35,922 bases of DNA from Myxococcaceae bacterium (GTDB lineage Bacteria > Myxococcota > Myxococcia > Myxococcales > Myxococcaceae): NCBI GenBank assembly GCA_004173515.1, contig SECN01000068.1, forward strand, positions 1-35,922, in the 5' to 3' direction. The translations under genes were made by a program, and so were the position numbers. Shown one piece after another: positions 24,490 to 32,963 of the stretch (positions are counted from its first letter, which is position 1; each line of letters begins with the position of its first letter). Below the pieces are notes generated by a model, which worked only from the letters and a program-made list of their open reading frames with translations, did no database searches and was not told the DNA's origin.

Positions 24490-27400
24490 ATGAACGACCC
24501 CTCTCAAGCTGACGCGGGAGCCGTGCGCTCGCACCTCATCGATGCACTGGAAGCGGACCTCGTGGGTCCCTTCCGCAAACCTCCGGGCGTTCCGGTGTCC
24601 GACGCTCCAGAGGTCCTCCGCACGCCCCCGTCTCGATGGTACCTGACGGGCTTCCTCGTCCCGCTCGACCAGGGCGACATCGAAGACGATCCCGATGACG
24701 AGGACGACGATCCGGGCGCGGGCGACGACGTGGACGGCGAGGAGTCCTCCAAGCCCGACCCGACCATCAAGAAGGTGCGCCGCCTGCCCGCATCCATGGG
24801 CCTGTCCGTACTCGTTCCGCCTGGCACGAAGCAGCTCACCACCCATGTCTGCTGGGCGGACTACAAGCGCATCGAGACCGAGGAACACAAGCACTGGCAC
24901 CGGACCTTCGCCCAACGCACCCTCACCGTCCCCATGGACGACGCGGCGCTGCGCGACGGGATGGACCTTCTGGACAGCCAGGGCCTGCGCCTCGAAGGGC
25001 GCGTGGAGAAGACGCCTGGCGGAGCTCTCGCCGTCGCCGTCTTCCTCGTGAACGCACGCACCGCGTCCAGCACCTCCGTCACCCGCGATGAGTCCTATGC
25101 CTTCCAGACCCACCTCGCGCTGGAGTGCTCCGAGGGCTTCGTCGGCCGTCACGATCCGAGCGATGAGAACAGCGAGGACGTCGATGACCGCGTCAACGAC
25201 CTCCAGTTCCGCCACCGTCGGGAGTGGGCGGTGGGCCATGGCATCTCCGTGCGGGTGCGCACCGACACGCGGCCCGTCACCCGCGTGGAGACGGACTGGC
25301 TGCCGCGCGTCCACGTCCTGCCCGTGGAGGCCCGCAGGCTCCCCGAGGTCGTCGTCCAGATGGAGCAGCTCGCCGCCTTCACCACGCCCGCGGAAGTAGA
25401 GGCGGCGCTGCGGCCCCTGGCGCGGGCCTACCGGGACTGGGTGGACACGCAGACCGCCATCGACGTGGGCAGCGAGCGCCGCAAGGAGACACGTGACCTC
25501 CTTGTGAGCCGCGCCCGCCGCGCGGCCACCCGCATCGAGGACGGCATCCGTTTGCTGGCACGCGAGCCCCTCGCCTTCGACGCCTTCCGCTGGATGAACA
25601 GCGCCATGGCGCAGGCCGAGCGCAAGGCGCGTCCCCATCACCCTCCTGAATGGCGTCTCTTCCAGCTCGCCTTCATCCTGTTGAACCTCCCGTCCGTGGA
25701 GGATGAAGCCCACTCCGACCGGGAGCTGGTGGAGCTCATCTTCTTCCCCACCGGCGGCGGCAAGACACAGGCGTACCTGGGCCTCATCGCCTTCACGCTG
25801 CTGCTGCGCCGCCTGCGGGGGCAGGCGCGTCCCGACAAGGGCCTCGGCGTCGCCGTCCTGCTGCGCTACACGCTGCGCCTGCTCACGCTCGATCAGCTCG
25901 GTCGCGCCGCCACGCTCATCTGCGCGCTCGACGTGCTTCGACAACAGGAGCCCCAGCGCCTCGGGGACGTCCGCTTCTCCATTGGCCTCTGGGTCGGCCG
26001 CTCGGCCACCGCCAACACGCTGGAGCAGGTCGCCACCCAGCTCACCGAGTACAAGAACGACAACAGCCCCCGGGCCCAGTCGCCCTTCCCGCTCGCGACG
26101 TGTCCCTGGTGCGCGACCGCCTTCGAACGGGAGTGCTTCATCCTCCGGCCCTCCAAGACCCGGCCCGAGGAGGTGCTGGTCGGCTGCGCGAACATCGAGT
26201 GCGCCTTCAACCTGGGCCGCAATCCCGAAGGCCTGCCGGTGCTCTTCGTCGACGAGCAGATCTACCGGGAGCTGCCGTGCTTCCTCGTCGCCACCGTGGA
26301 CAAGTTCGCGCTGCTGCCGTGGCGCGGTGAGACGGGTCTGCTCTTCGGCCGGGTCCTGGGCCGCACCGGCAAGCGCTTCGTCGGACCGTGCGACGCCGCG
26401 CCCGCGCTGAGGGCCGCCCTCTTCAAGCTGCCTGGAGGCCTGCGTCCCCCGGAGCTCATCGTGCAGGACGAGCTGCACCTCATCTCCGGACCGCTGGGTT
26501 CCATGGTGGGGCTCTACGAGGGGGCCGTGCTGACGCTGGCGCCCCGCGCCAAGCTGGTGGCCTCCACGGCGACGGTGCGCCGCTCCGAACAACAGGTCAG
26601 CCGCCTCTACGGGCGGGACGTGGCGCTCTTCCCTCCTCCCGGCGTGGATGCCTCGGAGACGTTCTTCGCGTCGGTGGGCACGAAGGGCGCGCGTCAGTAC
26701 CTGGGCGTCGCCGCGCCGGGGCGCCCGATGAAGGCCTGCCTGCTGCGCGTCTACGTCAGCGTGCTCGCCGCAGCCGCGCGGGGAGAGCAGCGCTACGGCA
26801 GGCCCCACGCGGATCCGTATCTGACGCTCGTCGGCTACTTCAACAGCCTGCGCGAACTGGGTGGGATGCGGCGGCTCGTCGAGGACGAGGTGCGGCGGCT
26901 CGCGATGGACCGAGCCCGGCGCCGGCCGGAGGACTTCGACGCTGAAGCAGAACATCCCTGGTACCACGGCCGGACCATCAGCGGAGAGCCCGTCGAATTG
27001 ACCAGCCGGGAGAAGACCGCGGACATCAAGGCCGCGAAGAACCGGCTGGAGCTTCCGCATGGGCAGCCCCGCAGCCTCGACGTGGTGCTCGCCAGCAACA
27101 TGATCTCCGTGGGCGTGGACATCGACCGGCTGGGCCTCATGGTCGTGGCGGGCCAACCCAAGACGACCAGCGAATACATCCAGGCCTCCAGCCGCGTCGG
27201 CCGCAACGCGAACAAACCCGGACTGGTGGTGACCTGTCTCAATGCCGCCAAGCCGCGCGACCGCAGCCACTACGAACGCTTCGGGCCGTACCACGAGTCG
27301 TTCTATCGCTTCGTCGAGGCCACCTCGGTGACCCCGTTCTCCGCCCCGGCGCTCGACCGGGGTCTGGCCGGCGTGGTGGTGGCGCTGGGCCGTCTGCTGG

Positions 27401-27837
27401 ACACCGCGATGACCGCGCCCCTCGAATGGAAGTCGCTCCAGTCGCACCGCGATGCGCTCGAGGCGAAGCTGGAGGAGCTGTCGAAGCGCGCGGGGCGGGG
27501 CCTGCCCAAGGAGGAGTCGGAGCGCGCCAGCGGCATCGTGATGCAGCGTGCGCGGAGCCTGCTCGACTCGTGGCACACCATCATCGAGCAGGCGAAGAAG
27601 GACGCGGCCCAGCGCGCGTACTCGCGCTTCGACCCTGAGGGCAAGGGCTACAAGGCGCTGCTGCGCACCGTCCTGGACGCGGACGACAGCCCCACGCAGG
27701 ACGAACTCAAGTTCGAAGCGCCCCTGTCCATGCGCGACGTGGAGTCGGCGGTGCACCTGTGGATCCAAAGACAACCGCTCGGCGGCTACCGGGCCCCGAA
27801 GGCAGCAAAGGAGGAGGTGGCGGATGGCGAACCCTAG
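24490..27837 (+). CDS. drmA: DISARM helicase DrmA
   Basis: An 1115-residue superfamily-2 helicase-like protein. It has a long N-terminal region containing an acidic loop (EDDPDDEDDDPGAG, about residues 67-80). Walker A is FFPTGGGKTQAYLG (residues 418 on). A zinc-ribbon-like CPWC (538-541) with later cysteines (VGCANIEC) follows, then the Walker B variant IVQDELHLISGPLGS (Asp660-Glu661) and ASTATVRRSE. The C-terminal lobe has LASNMISVGVDIDRLG and QASSRVGRN. The acidic loop sits where a DNA-blocking 'trigger' loop is reported for DrmA, but equating them is my inference. DrmA pairs with DrmB. ATG 24490 was chosen because it lies 7 bases after the drmMI stop; the frame is open further upstream without a good start. 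Confidence 0.92.
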   Translation: MNDPSQADAGAVRSHLIDALEADLVGPFRKPPGVPVSDAPEVLRTPPSRWYLTGFLVPLDQGDIEDDPDDEDDDPGAGDDVDGEESSKPDPTIKKVRRLPASMGLSVLVPPGTKQLTTHVCWADYKRIETEEHKHWHRTFAQRTLTVPMDDAALRDGMDLLDSQGLRLEGRVEKTPGGALAVAVFLVNARTASSTSVTRDESYAFQTHLALECSEGFVGRHDPSDENSEDVDDRVNDLQFRHRREWAVGHGISVRVRTDTRPVTRVETDWLPRVHVLPVEARRLPEVVVQMEQLAAFTTPAEVEAALRPLARAYRDWVDTQTAIDVGSERRKETRDLLVSRARRAATRIEDGIRLLAREPLAFDAFRWMNSAMAQAERKARPHHPPEWRLFQLAFILLNLPSVEDEAHSDRELVELIFFPTGGGKTQAYLGLIAFTLLLRRLRGQARPDKGLGVAVLLRYTLRLLTLDQLGRAATLICALDVLRQQEPQRLGDVRFSIGLWVGRSATANTLEQVATQLTEYKNDNSPRAQSPFPLATCPWCATAFERECFILRPSKTRPEEVLVGCANIECAFNLGRNPEGLPVLFVDEQIYRELPCFLVATVDKFALLPWRGETGLLFGRVLGRTGKRFVGPCDAAPALRAALFKLPGGLRPPELIVQDELHLISGPLGSMVGLYEGAVLTLAPRAKLVASTATVRRSEQQVSRLYGRDVALFPPPGVDASETFFASVGTKGARQYLGVAAPGRPMKACLLRVYVSVLAAAARGEQRYGRPHADPYLTLVGYFNSLRELGGMRRLVEDEVRRLAMDRARRRPEDFDAEAEHPWYHGRTISGEPVELTSREKTADIKAAKNRLELPHGQPRSLDVVLASNMISVGVDIDRLGLMVVAGQPKTTSEYIQASSRVGRNANKPGLVVTCLNAAKPRDRSHYERFGPYHESFYRFVEATSVTPFSAPALDRGLAGVVVALGRLLDTAMTAPLEWKSLQSHRDALEAKLEELSKRAGRGLPKEESERASGIVMQRARSLLDSWHTIIEQAKKDAAQRAYSRFDPEGKGYKALLRTVLDADDSPTQDELKFEAPLSMRDVESAVHLWIQRQPLGGYRAPKAAKEEVADGEP

Positions 27838-29671
27838 GAAGTGGACGAAGCCCCGGTCGACGAAGCCCCCCGACGGTCGCATCCGTCAGAGTCAGGTGGT
27901 CTCCACCTTCGGCCCGGGCAGCATGCTGGACCTGCTGGATGACGCCGTGCTGGTGGGCGGTCTGGACTTCTGGCGGCTCAAGGGCAGCGGCGAAGTCGTC
28001 AACGAGCCGCGGCTGCTGGAGATCGTCGAACCGCTCTACCACCGCAACAAATGGCCGCTCAGCAAGGAAGCCCCCTTCCGCAAGCCCCCCGCCGGGGACG
28101 AGCAGTCGCCGTCGGAGACCTGCGGCATCCAGGTGTATGAGTTCCCGCGTTGGTTCGTCTGCCAGAACCCACGCTGCCGCGCGCTGGTGCGAGCCAACAG
28201 CCTGGAGAGGGTGAACCAGGAGTACCGCCACCGGTGCGCTGGCGTGGAGCCCAGACCGGAGCGCTGCGTGCCGGTGCGCTTCGTCGCGGCCTGCCGGAGG
28301 GGCCACCTGGCGGACATCGACTGGTCCTGGTGGATGCACGCGCGGACGCCCTGCAACGCGCCCCAGTTGAAGTTGGAGGAGGGCGTCACGGGCGACTTCT
28401 CCGACCTGGAGGTGTCCTGCACGACGTGCAACAAGCGGCGGCGCCTCATCGACATGACCCAGGAGGAGCAGCAGGACCGCTGCGGGGGTGAGCGCCCCTG
28501 GCTGGGATTGGAGGCGAGGGAGCGCTGCGAGGAGCGCCAGCGGCTGCTGGTCCGCACCGCCAGCAATGGCTACTTCGCACAGACCACCAGCGCCATCACC
28601 ATCCCGGAGCCCGAGTCACTGCGGCGCAAGATCCAGTCCGCGTGGAACGTGCTCCAGGCCGCCACCGCGGAGACCCTGCCTGCCTTCCGCACCATCCCCA
28701 ATGTGCGGGCGGCCCTGGACACCGCGTCCGACGCGGAGGTGCTCGAAGCCATCACCTCCGAGCGCAACCGCAAGCCCGAGGAGGTCCCGGAGATCCGCAC
28801 CGCCGAGTGGCATCAATTCCTCTCACAGCCGCAGGAGAAACCCGGCGAGATGCCGAAGGACCGCACCGAGGCCTTCTGGGCCCGGCGCATCGCGCGCCCC
28901 CCCGGGCTGCCGCCCTCCCTCCAGAGCGTGGTGCTGGCTCGACGCCTGCGCGAGGTCCAGGCGCAGGTGGGCTTCACCCGCCTGGAGCCCTTGTCGAAGG
29001 ACCTCCAGGGCCGCTACGACCTGGACGTGGAGCTGGCCCCCATGTCGCTGCACCGGGACTGGGTCCCTGTCACCGAGATGCAGGGCGAGGGCGTGCTGCT
29101 GGTCCTGGAGGAGCGCGACGTCCATGCCTGGGAGACCTCGGAGCCCGTGCGGCGGCGCGAAGCGGTGCTTGAGAAGGCGTGGGAGCGCTGGAAGAAGGAC
29201 TCGAAGTCGAAGCTCCCCTTCCCGGGCGTCCGGCTCTACATGCTGCACTCACTGGCGCACCTGTTGATGACGGAGGTGGCGCTGGAGTGTGGCTATCCCG
29301 CCAGTTCCATCCGCGAGCGGCTGTACTGCGCGCCACACGACGCGCCCACCCCCATGGCGGGCATCCTGTTGATGACGGGCACCACGGGCGCGGAGGGCAC
29401 CCTGGGCGGACTGGTAGAGGAAGGCCGGCGGATGGGGAGGCATCTCGGCCAGGCATGGGAGAACGCGCGTCTGTGTTCCAATGATCCGGTCTGCGCGCAC
29501 CACGAGCCGACCGGCCGTGACGGCCGCAACCTGGAGGGCGCCGCCTGCCATGGCTGCCTCTTCGTGCCCGAGTGCTCCTGCGAGCGCTTCAACCAGTACC
29601 TCGACCGTGCGCTCGTCGTGCCCACATTGGGGCACGAGGACATCGCGTTCCTCAAGGCGCCGTGGACCTGA
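27824..29671 (+). CDS. drmB: DISARM protein DrmB (DUF1998)
   Basis: A 615-residue protein starting MANPRKWTKPRSTKP, with the family's RQSQVVSTFGPGSMLDLLD near the N-terminus. Cysteine pairs (CQNPRC, then CAG, CRRGH, CTTC) suggest a zinc-binding region at about residues 110-210. The C-terminal DUF1998 part has MLHSLAHLLMTEVALECGYP, RERLYC, the GTTGAEGTLGGL motif and a final Cys cluster (CSNDPVC, CHGCLFVPECSCE). DrmB has no helicase motifs; it binds DrmA and stabilises the core complex. The start is fixed by a very strong AAGGAGGAGGT ribosome-binding site (27807-27817) inside the end of drmA. The 14-base overlap implies coupled translation and near-equal amounts of DrmA and DrmB. Confidence 0.92.
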   Translation: MANPRKWTKPRSTKPPDGRIRQSQVVSTFGPGSMLDLLDDAVLVGGLDFWRLKGSGEVVNEPRLLEIVEPLYHRNKWPLSKEAPFRKPPAGDEQSPSETCGIQVYEFPRWFVCQNPRCRALVRANSLERVNQEYRHRCAGVEPRPERCVPVRFVAACRRGHLADIDWSWWMHARTPCNAPQLKLEEGVTGDFSDLEVSCTTCNKRRRLIDMTQEEQQDRCGGERPWLGLEARERCEERQRLLVRTASNGYFAQTTSAITIPEPESLRRKIQSAWNVLQAATAETLPAFRTIPNVRAALDTASDAEVLEAITSERNRKPEEVPEIRTAEWHQFLSQPQEKPGEMPKDRTEAFWARRIARPPGLPPSLQSVVLARRLREVQAQVGFTRLEPLSKDLQGRYDLDVELAPMSLHRDWVPVTEMQGEGVLLVLEERDVHAWETSEPVRRREAVLEKAWERWKKDSKSKLPFPGVRLYMLHSLAHLLMTEVALECGYPASSIRERLYCAPHDAPTPMAGILLMTGTTGAEGTLGGLVEEGRRMGRHLGQAWENARLCSNDPVCAHHEPTGRDGRNLEGAACHGCLFVPECSCERFNQYLDRALVVPTLGHEDIAFLKAPWT

Positions 29672-30348
29672 GCGGCGTCTCGACGTCGGACCTGGAGCGG
29701 CTCCAGGCGGGGCTCGTGGGCCACCGGCTCTTGTTGCCCCTCTCGCGACTGGGCCTGCGAGGAGAGGGATTGGATGCGCTCGCCGACGCGGTGCTGGCGT
29801 TGAACGCGCTCGGACACGAAGGGGTCCTCGCCCTGTTGGGCGCGGTCCTCGCGGAGCGACGCAAGGGCCCCCGGCGCCCGGAGCTGGTGTGGACGGGGCC
29901 GGAGTCCCGCTGGAGCGGGGCTCGGGACACGGCGGTGGTGCTGGCCGACCTGTTCCACAAGGCCACGAGCACGGTCCTGCTGGCGGGGTTCGCGTTCGAC
30001 CATGCGGCGAACGTGTTGCGTCCGCTGCATGAGGCCCTGCGCAGGGGTGTGACGTGCAGCCTCTTCGCGGACGCCGACGTGGCCACCGGGTTCCTGCGCG
30101 AGCACTGGCCCTTTGGCCCGCCCTTCCCGGAGCGCTACGGCTTCGCGCCGGAGAAGGGCGTCTTCGCCAGCCTGCATGCGAAGTGCGTCGTGGTGGACGC
30201 GCGCCAGGTCTTCGTGACGTCCGCGAACTTCACCGACCGTGGGCAGACGCGGAACGTCGAGGTGGGCGTGTTGATGGATGACCCACGGCTGGCCGCGGTG
30301 CTCGAAGCGCAGTTCTCCACCGGAGGGTGGTTCACGCGAGTCCCATGA
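29662..30348 (+). CDS. drmC: DISARM phospholipase-D-like protein DrmC
   Basis: A 228-residue PLD-fold protein with a single HKD motif, SLHAKCVVVDARQVFVTSAN (His172, Lys174, Asp179), followed by FTDRGQTRNVEVGVLM. That strand pair is typical of PLD nucleases, which usually act as dimers sharing two HKD motifs. The N-terminal 60 residues are a Leu-rich helical cap. In DISARM, DrmC is the nuclease-like accessory and is reported to be dispensable in some hosts. GTG 29662 overlaps the drmB stop by 10 bases and gives the family's usual N-terminus; a longer upstream frame lies inside drmB and has no support. The operon ends here. Confidence 0.9.
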   Translation: MDLSGVSTSDLERLQAGLVGHRLLLPLSRLGLRGEGLDALADAVLALNALGHEGVLALLGAVLAERRKGPRRPELVWTGPESRWSGARDTAVVLADLFHKATSTVLLAGFAFDHAANVLRPLHEALRRGVTCSLFADADVATGFLREHWPFGPPFPERYGFAPEKGVFASLHAKCVVVDARQVFVTSANFTDRGQTRNVEVGVLMDDPRLAAVLEAQFSTGGWFTRVP

Positions 30349-30349
30349 A

Positions 30350-30377
30350 GGGCGGGCCCGGAGCAACGGACCCGCCC
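30350..30377. terminator. Stem-loop between drmC and the convergent DUF4394 gene
   Basis: Arms 30350-30360 (GGGCGGGCCCG) and 30367-30377 (CGGACCCGCCC) form an 11-bp stem. One pair is G-U when read on the minus strand and a mismatch on the plus strand. No T-run. Probably ends one or both converging transcripts. Confidence 0.5.
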
Positions 30378-30388
30378 AGGGTTCCTGC

Positions 30389-32035
30389 TCAGAAGAGGAT
30401 GGCGATGTCCTGCAGTTCCGGCCCTGTGGGCCCGCCGATGGCCGCCTGTTCGGCGGTGGTCGCGGTCCGGGGGAAGAACGTGGCCGCACCCGTCAGCAGA
30501 TTCACCTGGTACAGGGAGTTGGGACCCCTGCCCGTCGGGCACCCCGCCACCAGCGGCAATCCGTTGTCACCACCGCCGATGTCAAAACCCGCCGCGCCGA
30601 ACCACGTCACCCCCAGCGGGCCCACGTCCACCAGCGTGCCGCTGTTGGGAGGATCCTGCCGGGCCAGCACCCTGCTGTTGCGCTCCAGGTCGAACAGCGT
30701 CGTCGCCGTGGCCCCCGCGACACTGTTCGTGTAGGCCGCGCCGAACACCACCGGGGCAGCGGGCGCGCGATTGATGGCACCGTCCGTGGTCGTCGCCCCG
30801 GTGTCGACGTTGATGCGCAGGTTCTGGCCGGTGTCGCTCACCACACGCAGGCGGTCCGCGACCGGGTTGAAGTCGACGACGAACTGCGTCCCCGTCAGCG
30901 CGGTGAAGGGCTCCGTGGTGTCAGCGGCGTCCGCCGTCAGGATGGACTTCGCGGTGGCCACGCCCGTCTGGGCATCCACCGTGTAGAGCTTGCCCGCGGA
31001 GGAAAGGGCATACAGCAGCCGGTCCGACGGACGCACATCGATACCGAACAGCTTCTCCCCCGCCGGGAGGCCCGACACCGACACGGTCGCCAGCAGGGTG
31101 TTCGGCGCCGAGGCCGCGAACCGGATGAGCTGATTGTCCACGGTGAGGCCCACGACCACGGCTCCGGTCGCCTGTTTCAGGGCCAGGCCCTTGAGGGGCT
31201 CGTCCACACCGATGGCCGACACCTCCGTGGCCGCCGCCGTCAGGTTCGCGGGAGCAATGCGGTACAGGCGCGACGTGCCGCCGACCGTCAGCGCGGCGTA
31301 GCCGATGTTGGTGCGCGCATCGATGTCGTAGCCATTCACCGCCGACGCATCCACGCCCAGCGCGGCGGGGGCGGAGAGCGTGCCGTTGTTCGGAGGGTCC
31401 TGGAGATAGACGGTGTCCGTCGCGGCATCCAGCACGAAGAGCCGGGTGCTGACGGTCTCCGCGAAGGAGTTGGTATACGCCCCGCCGGAGATCTGCGCGC
31501 CGCTGTTGCCACCGTTGATGGTGCCATCCGTGGTGGTGGCCCCGGTGTCGACGTTGATGCGCAGGTTCTGCCCGGTGTTGCTGACCACGCGCAGACGGTC
31601 CGCGACGGGGTTGAAGTCCACGGCGAAGTCCGTGCCGCCCAGGGCGGTGAACGGGTTGTCATCACCCGACATGGCGGCGAGTGTGGACTTCAGGGTGGCG
31701 ACCCCGGTCTCCGGGGCAAGGGTGACGATCTTTCCGCCACTCGTGAGGCCATAGAGCTGCGAGTCGGCGGGGCGGTAGTCGATGCCCAGCAGGGATTCTC
31801 CTGCGGGAAGGCCCGTCACCGTCGCGGAGCCCACCAGGGTGGTGGGCGTCGCGCGGTTGAAGGACACGAGCTTGCCCGACGCCGTCAGTGCCACGACGTC
31901 ACCCACCATCTGGGGAGGCGGCGGATCCGGATCAGGGTCCGGCGGAGGCTTCGGATCGTCATGGCCTCCGCAAGCAGAGAGGAGCAAGGCGGAGATGGCG
32001 GCGAGGACCTTGGTATGCTTTCTGGAGAGGGGCAT
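30389..32035 (-). CDS. Lipoprotein with two tandem DUF4394 repeats
   Basis: A 548-residue precursor with lipoprotein signal MPLSRKHTKVLAAISALLLSAC (Cys22). A short Asp/Pro-rich spacer follows, then two similar halves of about 248 residues. Each has GLPAGExLxGIDxRPxD, LYxLxSxGK, FNPVADRLRVVS, TGQNLRINVDTGATTTDG and QDPPNxGTL, the signature of DUF4394, a beta-propeller-like repeat of unknown function. The DNA repeats with a 744-base offset (for example 30801 matches 31545). The protein should be anchored and face the periplasm or cell surface. It is not a known DISARM part, and its convergent orientation argues for independent expression. ATG 32035 was chosen because it begins the signal peptide; an AGGA site lies just upstream. 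Confidence 0.85.
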   Translation of the reverse strand: MPLSRKHTKVLAAISALLLSACGGHDDPKPPPDPDPDPPPPQMVGDVVALTASGKLVSFNRATPTTLVGSATVTGLPAGESLLGIDYRPADSQLYGLTSGGKIVTLAPETGVATLKSTLAAMSGDDNPFTALGGTDFAVDFNPVADRLRVVSNTGQNLRINVDTGATTTDGTINGGNSGAQISGGAYTNSFAETVSTRLFVLDAATDTVYLQDPPNNGTLSAPAALGVDASAVNGYDIDARTNIGYAALTVGGTSRLYRIAPANLTAAATEVSAIGVDEPLKGLALKQATGAVVVGLTVDNQLIRFAASAPNTLLATVSVSGLPAGEKLFGIDVRPSDRLLYALSSAGKLYTVDAQTGVATAKSILTADAADTTEPFTALTGTQFVVDFNPVADRLRVVSDTGQNLRINVDTGATTTDGAINRAPAAPVVFGAAYTNSVAGATATTLFDLERNSRVLARQDPPNSGTLVDVGPLGVTWFGAAGFDIGGGDNGLPLVAGCPTGRGPNSLYQVNLLTGAATFFPRTATTAEQAAIGGPTGPELQDIAILF

Positions 32036-32126
32036 GAGGTTCCTGGGTTGGAATTCGTGAGCCCTTACGAGGGCCACATCCGAACTGGATTCACACGGCC
32101 GCGAAGCCACGCGGTACCGTCCGTCA

Positions 32127-32963
32127 ATGAACCGGAATCCCGTACCTGCATGCCGGACCTCGAGCAGGGAGCACATGCCCCTCTGGGCGACGGCCTGTGC
32201 ACTGCTCGCGGCATGTGCCAGTGGTCCCCAACGCTCGGGTCATGGGGACCTGCAACTCGACACGCACACCGTCGGGAACGCCAGGCACGCCGCGGTCCTG
32301 GCCCAGGAGGTTGCTGCATCCAACGCGACCCGGGCCGCGGCCTCCACACTGATCCGGCACGTTCCGGCCGTCATGGCCCTGATGCAGAGTCACAACGCCG
32401 TGGGGGAACTCGAGGAACGCCTCGCGGCATGCGCCGTCCATGCCGAGGAGCAGGGCAATGCCCTCTTCTTCAACAAACGGCCCCCGACGCAGGAAGAGTG
32501 TCGAGAGAGAGTGGAGTGGGACGAATGCGGCAAGCCCGTCACCCGTGCGATGTGGCTGGGGCAGCAGAAGCACGTGCTCGCCCTGGAGTGCGCACGGGAG
32601 GTCCTGGACGAGTTGTGGCCCGCGCCGTACAGCATCGAGCAACGCTATCGCGTCTACCTGAATGCCGGGTTCGTGGAGACCATCAGCCCCGAGAAGGAGG
32701 CGAACATCATTGCCCGGGGCTGCACCGAGGAACTCAGGGGAACCATCAAGCCAGACCTCGTCCTCCACGCGGATCGCAACCTGCTGAAGGCCGCACTCAC
32801 CCTGGACTTCAAGTTCCCCTGCCCTGATACAAATACACCGCAGTGGGCGGAGTATGGAAAGAGCAGTCCCTACGCGGGTCTGACGCAAGGCACCGTCTAC
32901 AAAAAAGCATTGGGCGGGCAGGCACTGCTCATTTCGCCAGGAACAGGAGTGAAGGCTCCGTGA
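32127..32963 (+). CDS. Lipoprotein nuclease toxin candidate, PD-(D/E)xK (VRR-NUC-like), copy 2
   Basis: A 278-residue paralogue of the gene at 15534. Over the last 130 residues about three quarters of positions are identical by eye. It has lipobox LAAC (Cys30), the HVLALECAREVLDELWPAP helix, the putative catalytic pair IKPDLVLH (Asp210) and LTLDFKF (Asp227, Lys229), and the same conserved cysteines, including GCTEEL and FPCPDT. The DUF3396 gene starts on its last codon (GTGA overlap). Two starts are possible. ATG 32127 gives a signal of the same length as copy 1. ATG 32175, preceded by AGGGAG, gives a very short signal without a positive charge. I chose 32127. Delivery by outer-membrane exchange, as for SitA toxins, is inferred. 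Confidence 0.7.
   Translation: MNRNPVPACRTSSREHMPLWATACALLAACASGPQRSGHGDLQLDTHTVGNARHAAVLAQEVAASNATRAAASTLIRHVPAVMALMQSHNAVGELEERLAACAVHAEEQGNALFFNKRPPTQEECRERVEWDECGKPVTRAMWLGQQKHVLALECAREVLDELWPAPYSIEQRYRVYLNAGFVETISPEKEANIIARGCTEELRGTIKPDLVLHADRNLLKAALTLDFKFPCPDTNTPQWAEYGKSSPYAGLTQGTVYKKALGGQALLISPGTGVKAP

Larger units (their letters stand above)
17370..30348 (+). other. Class 1 DISARM anti-phage defence operon
   Basis: Five same-strand genes, drmD, drmMI, drmA, drmB and drmC, run with gaps of 30 and 7 bases and then overlaps of 14 and 10 bases. The gene order and the presence of the SNF2 helicase (DrmD) plus an adenine methylase (DrmMI), in place of DrmE and a cytosine methylase, define class 1. 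DISARM is a restriction-modification-like system: DrmA-DrmB form the core that senses unmodified phage DNA, the methylase marks host DNA, and DrmC is a phospholipase-D-fold nuclease-like accessory. All five look complete. Confidence 0.92.

Noticed and set aside
24226..27882. 1218-codon open frame on the minus strand opposite drmA
   Set aside because: The protein is low-complexity and rich in Arg, His, Gly and Val, with no family motif. It mirrors drmA, whose motifs are clear; such shadows are common in high-GC DNA.
30783..31628. Repeated blocks that could look like a CRISPR or satellite array
   Set aside because: Only two copies, 744 bases apart, both inside a reading frame. They are the two halves of the DUF4394 protein.
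30278..32827. 849-codon plus-strand frame opposite the DUF4394 gene
   Set aside because: No motif of its own; it runs through the DUF4394 gene and into the second nuclease gene in the wrong frame.
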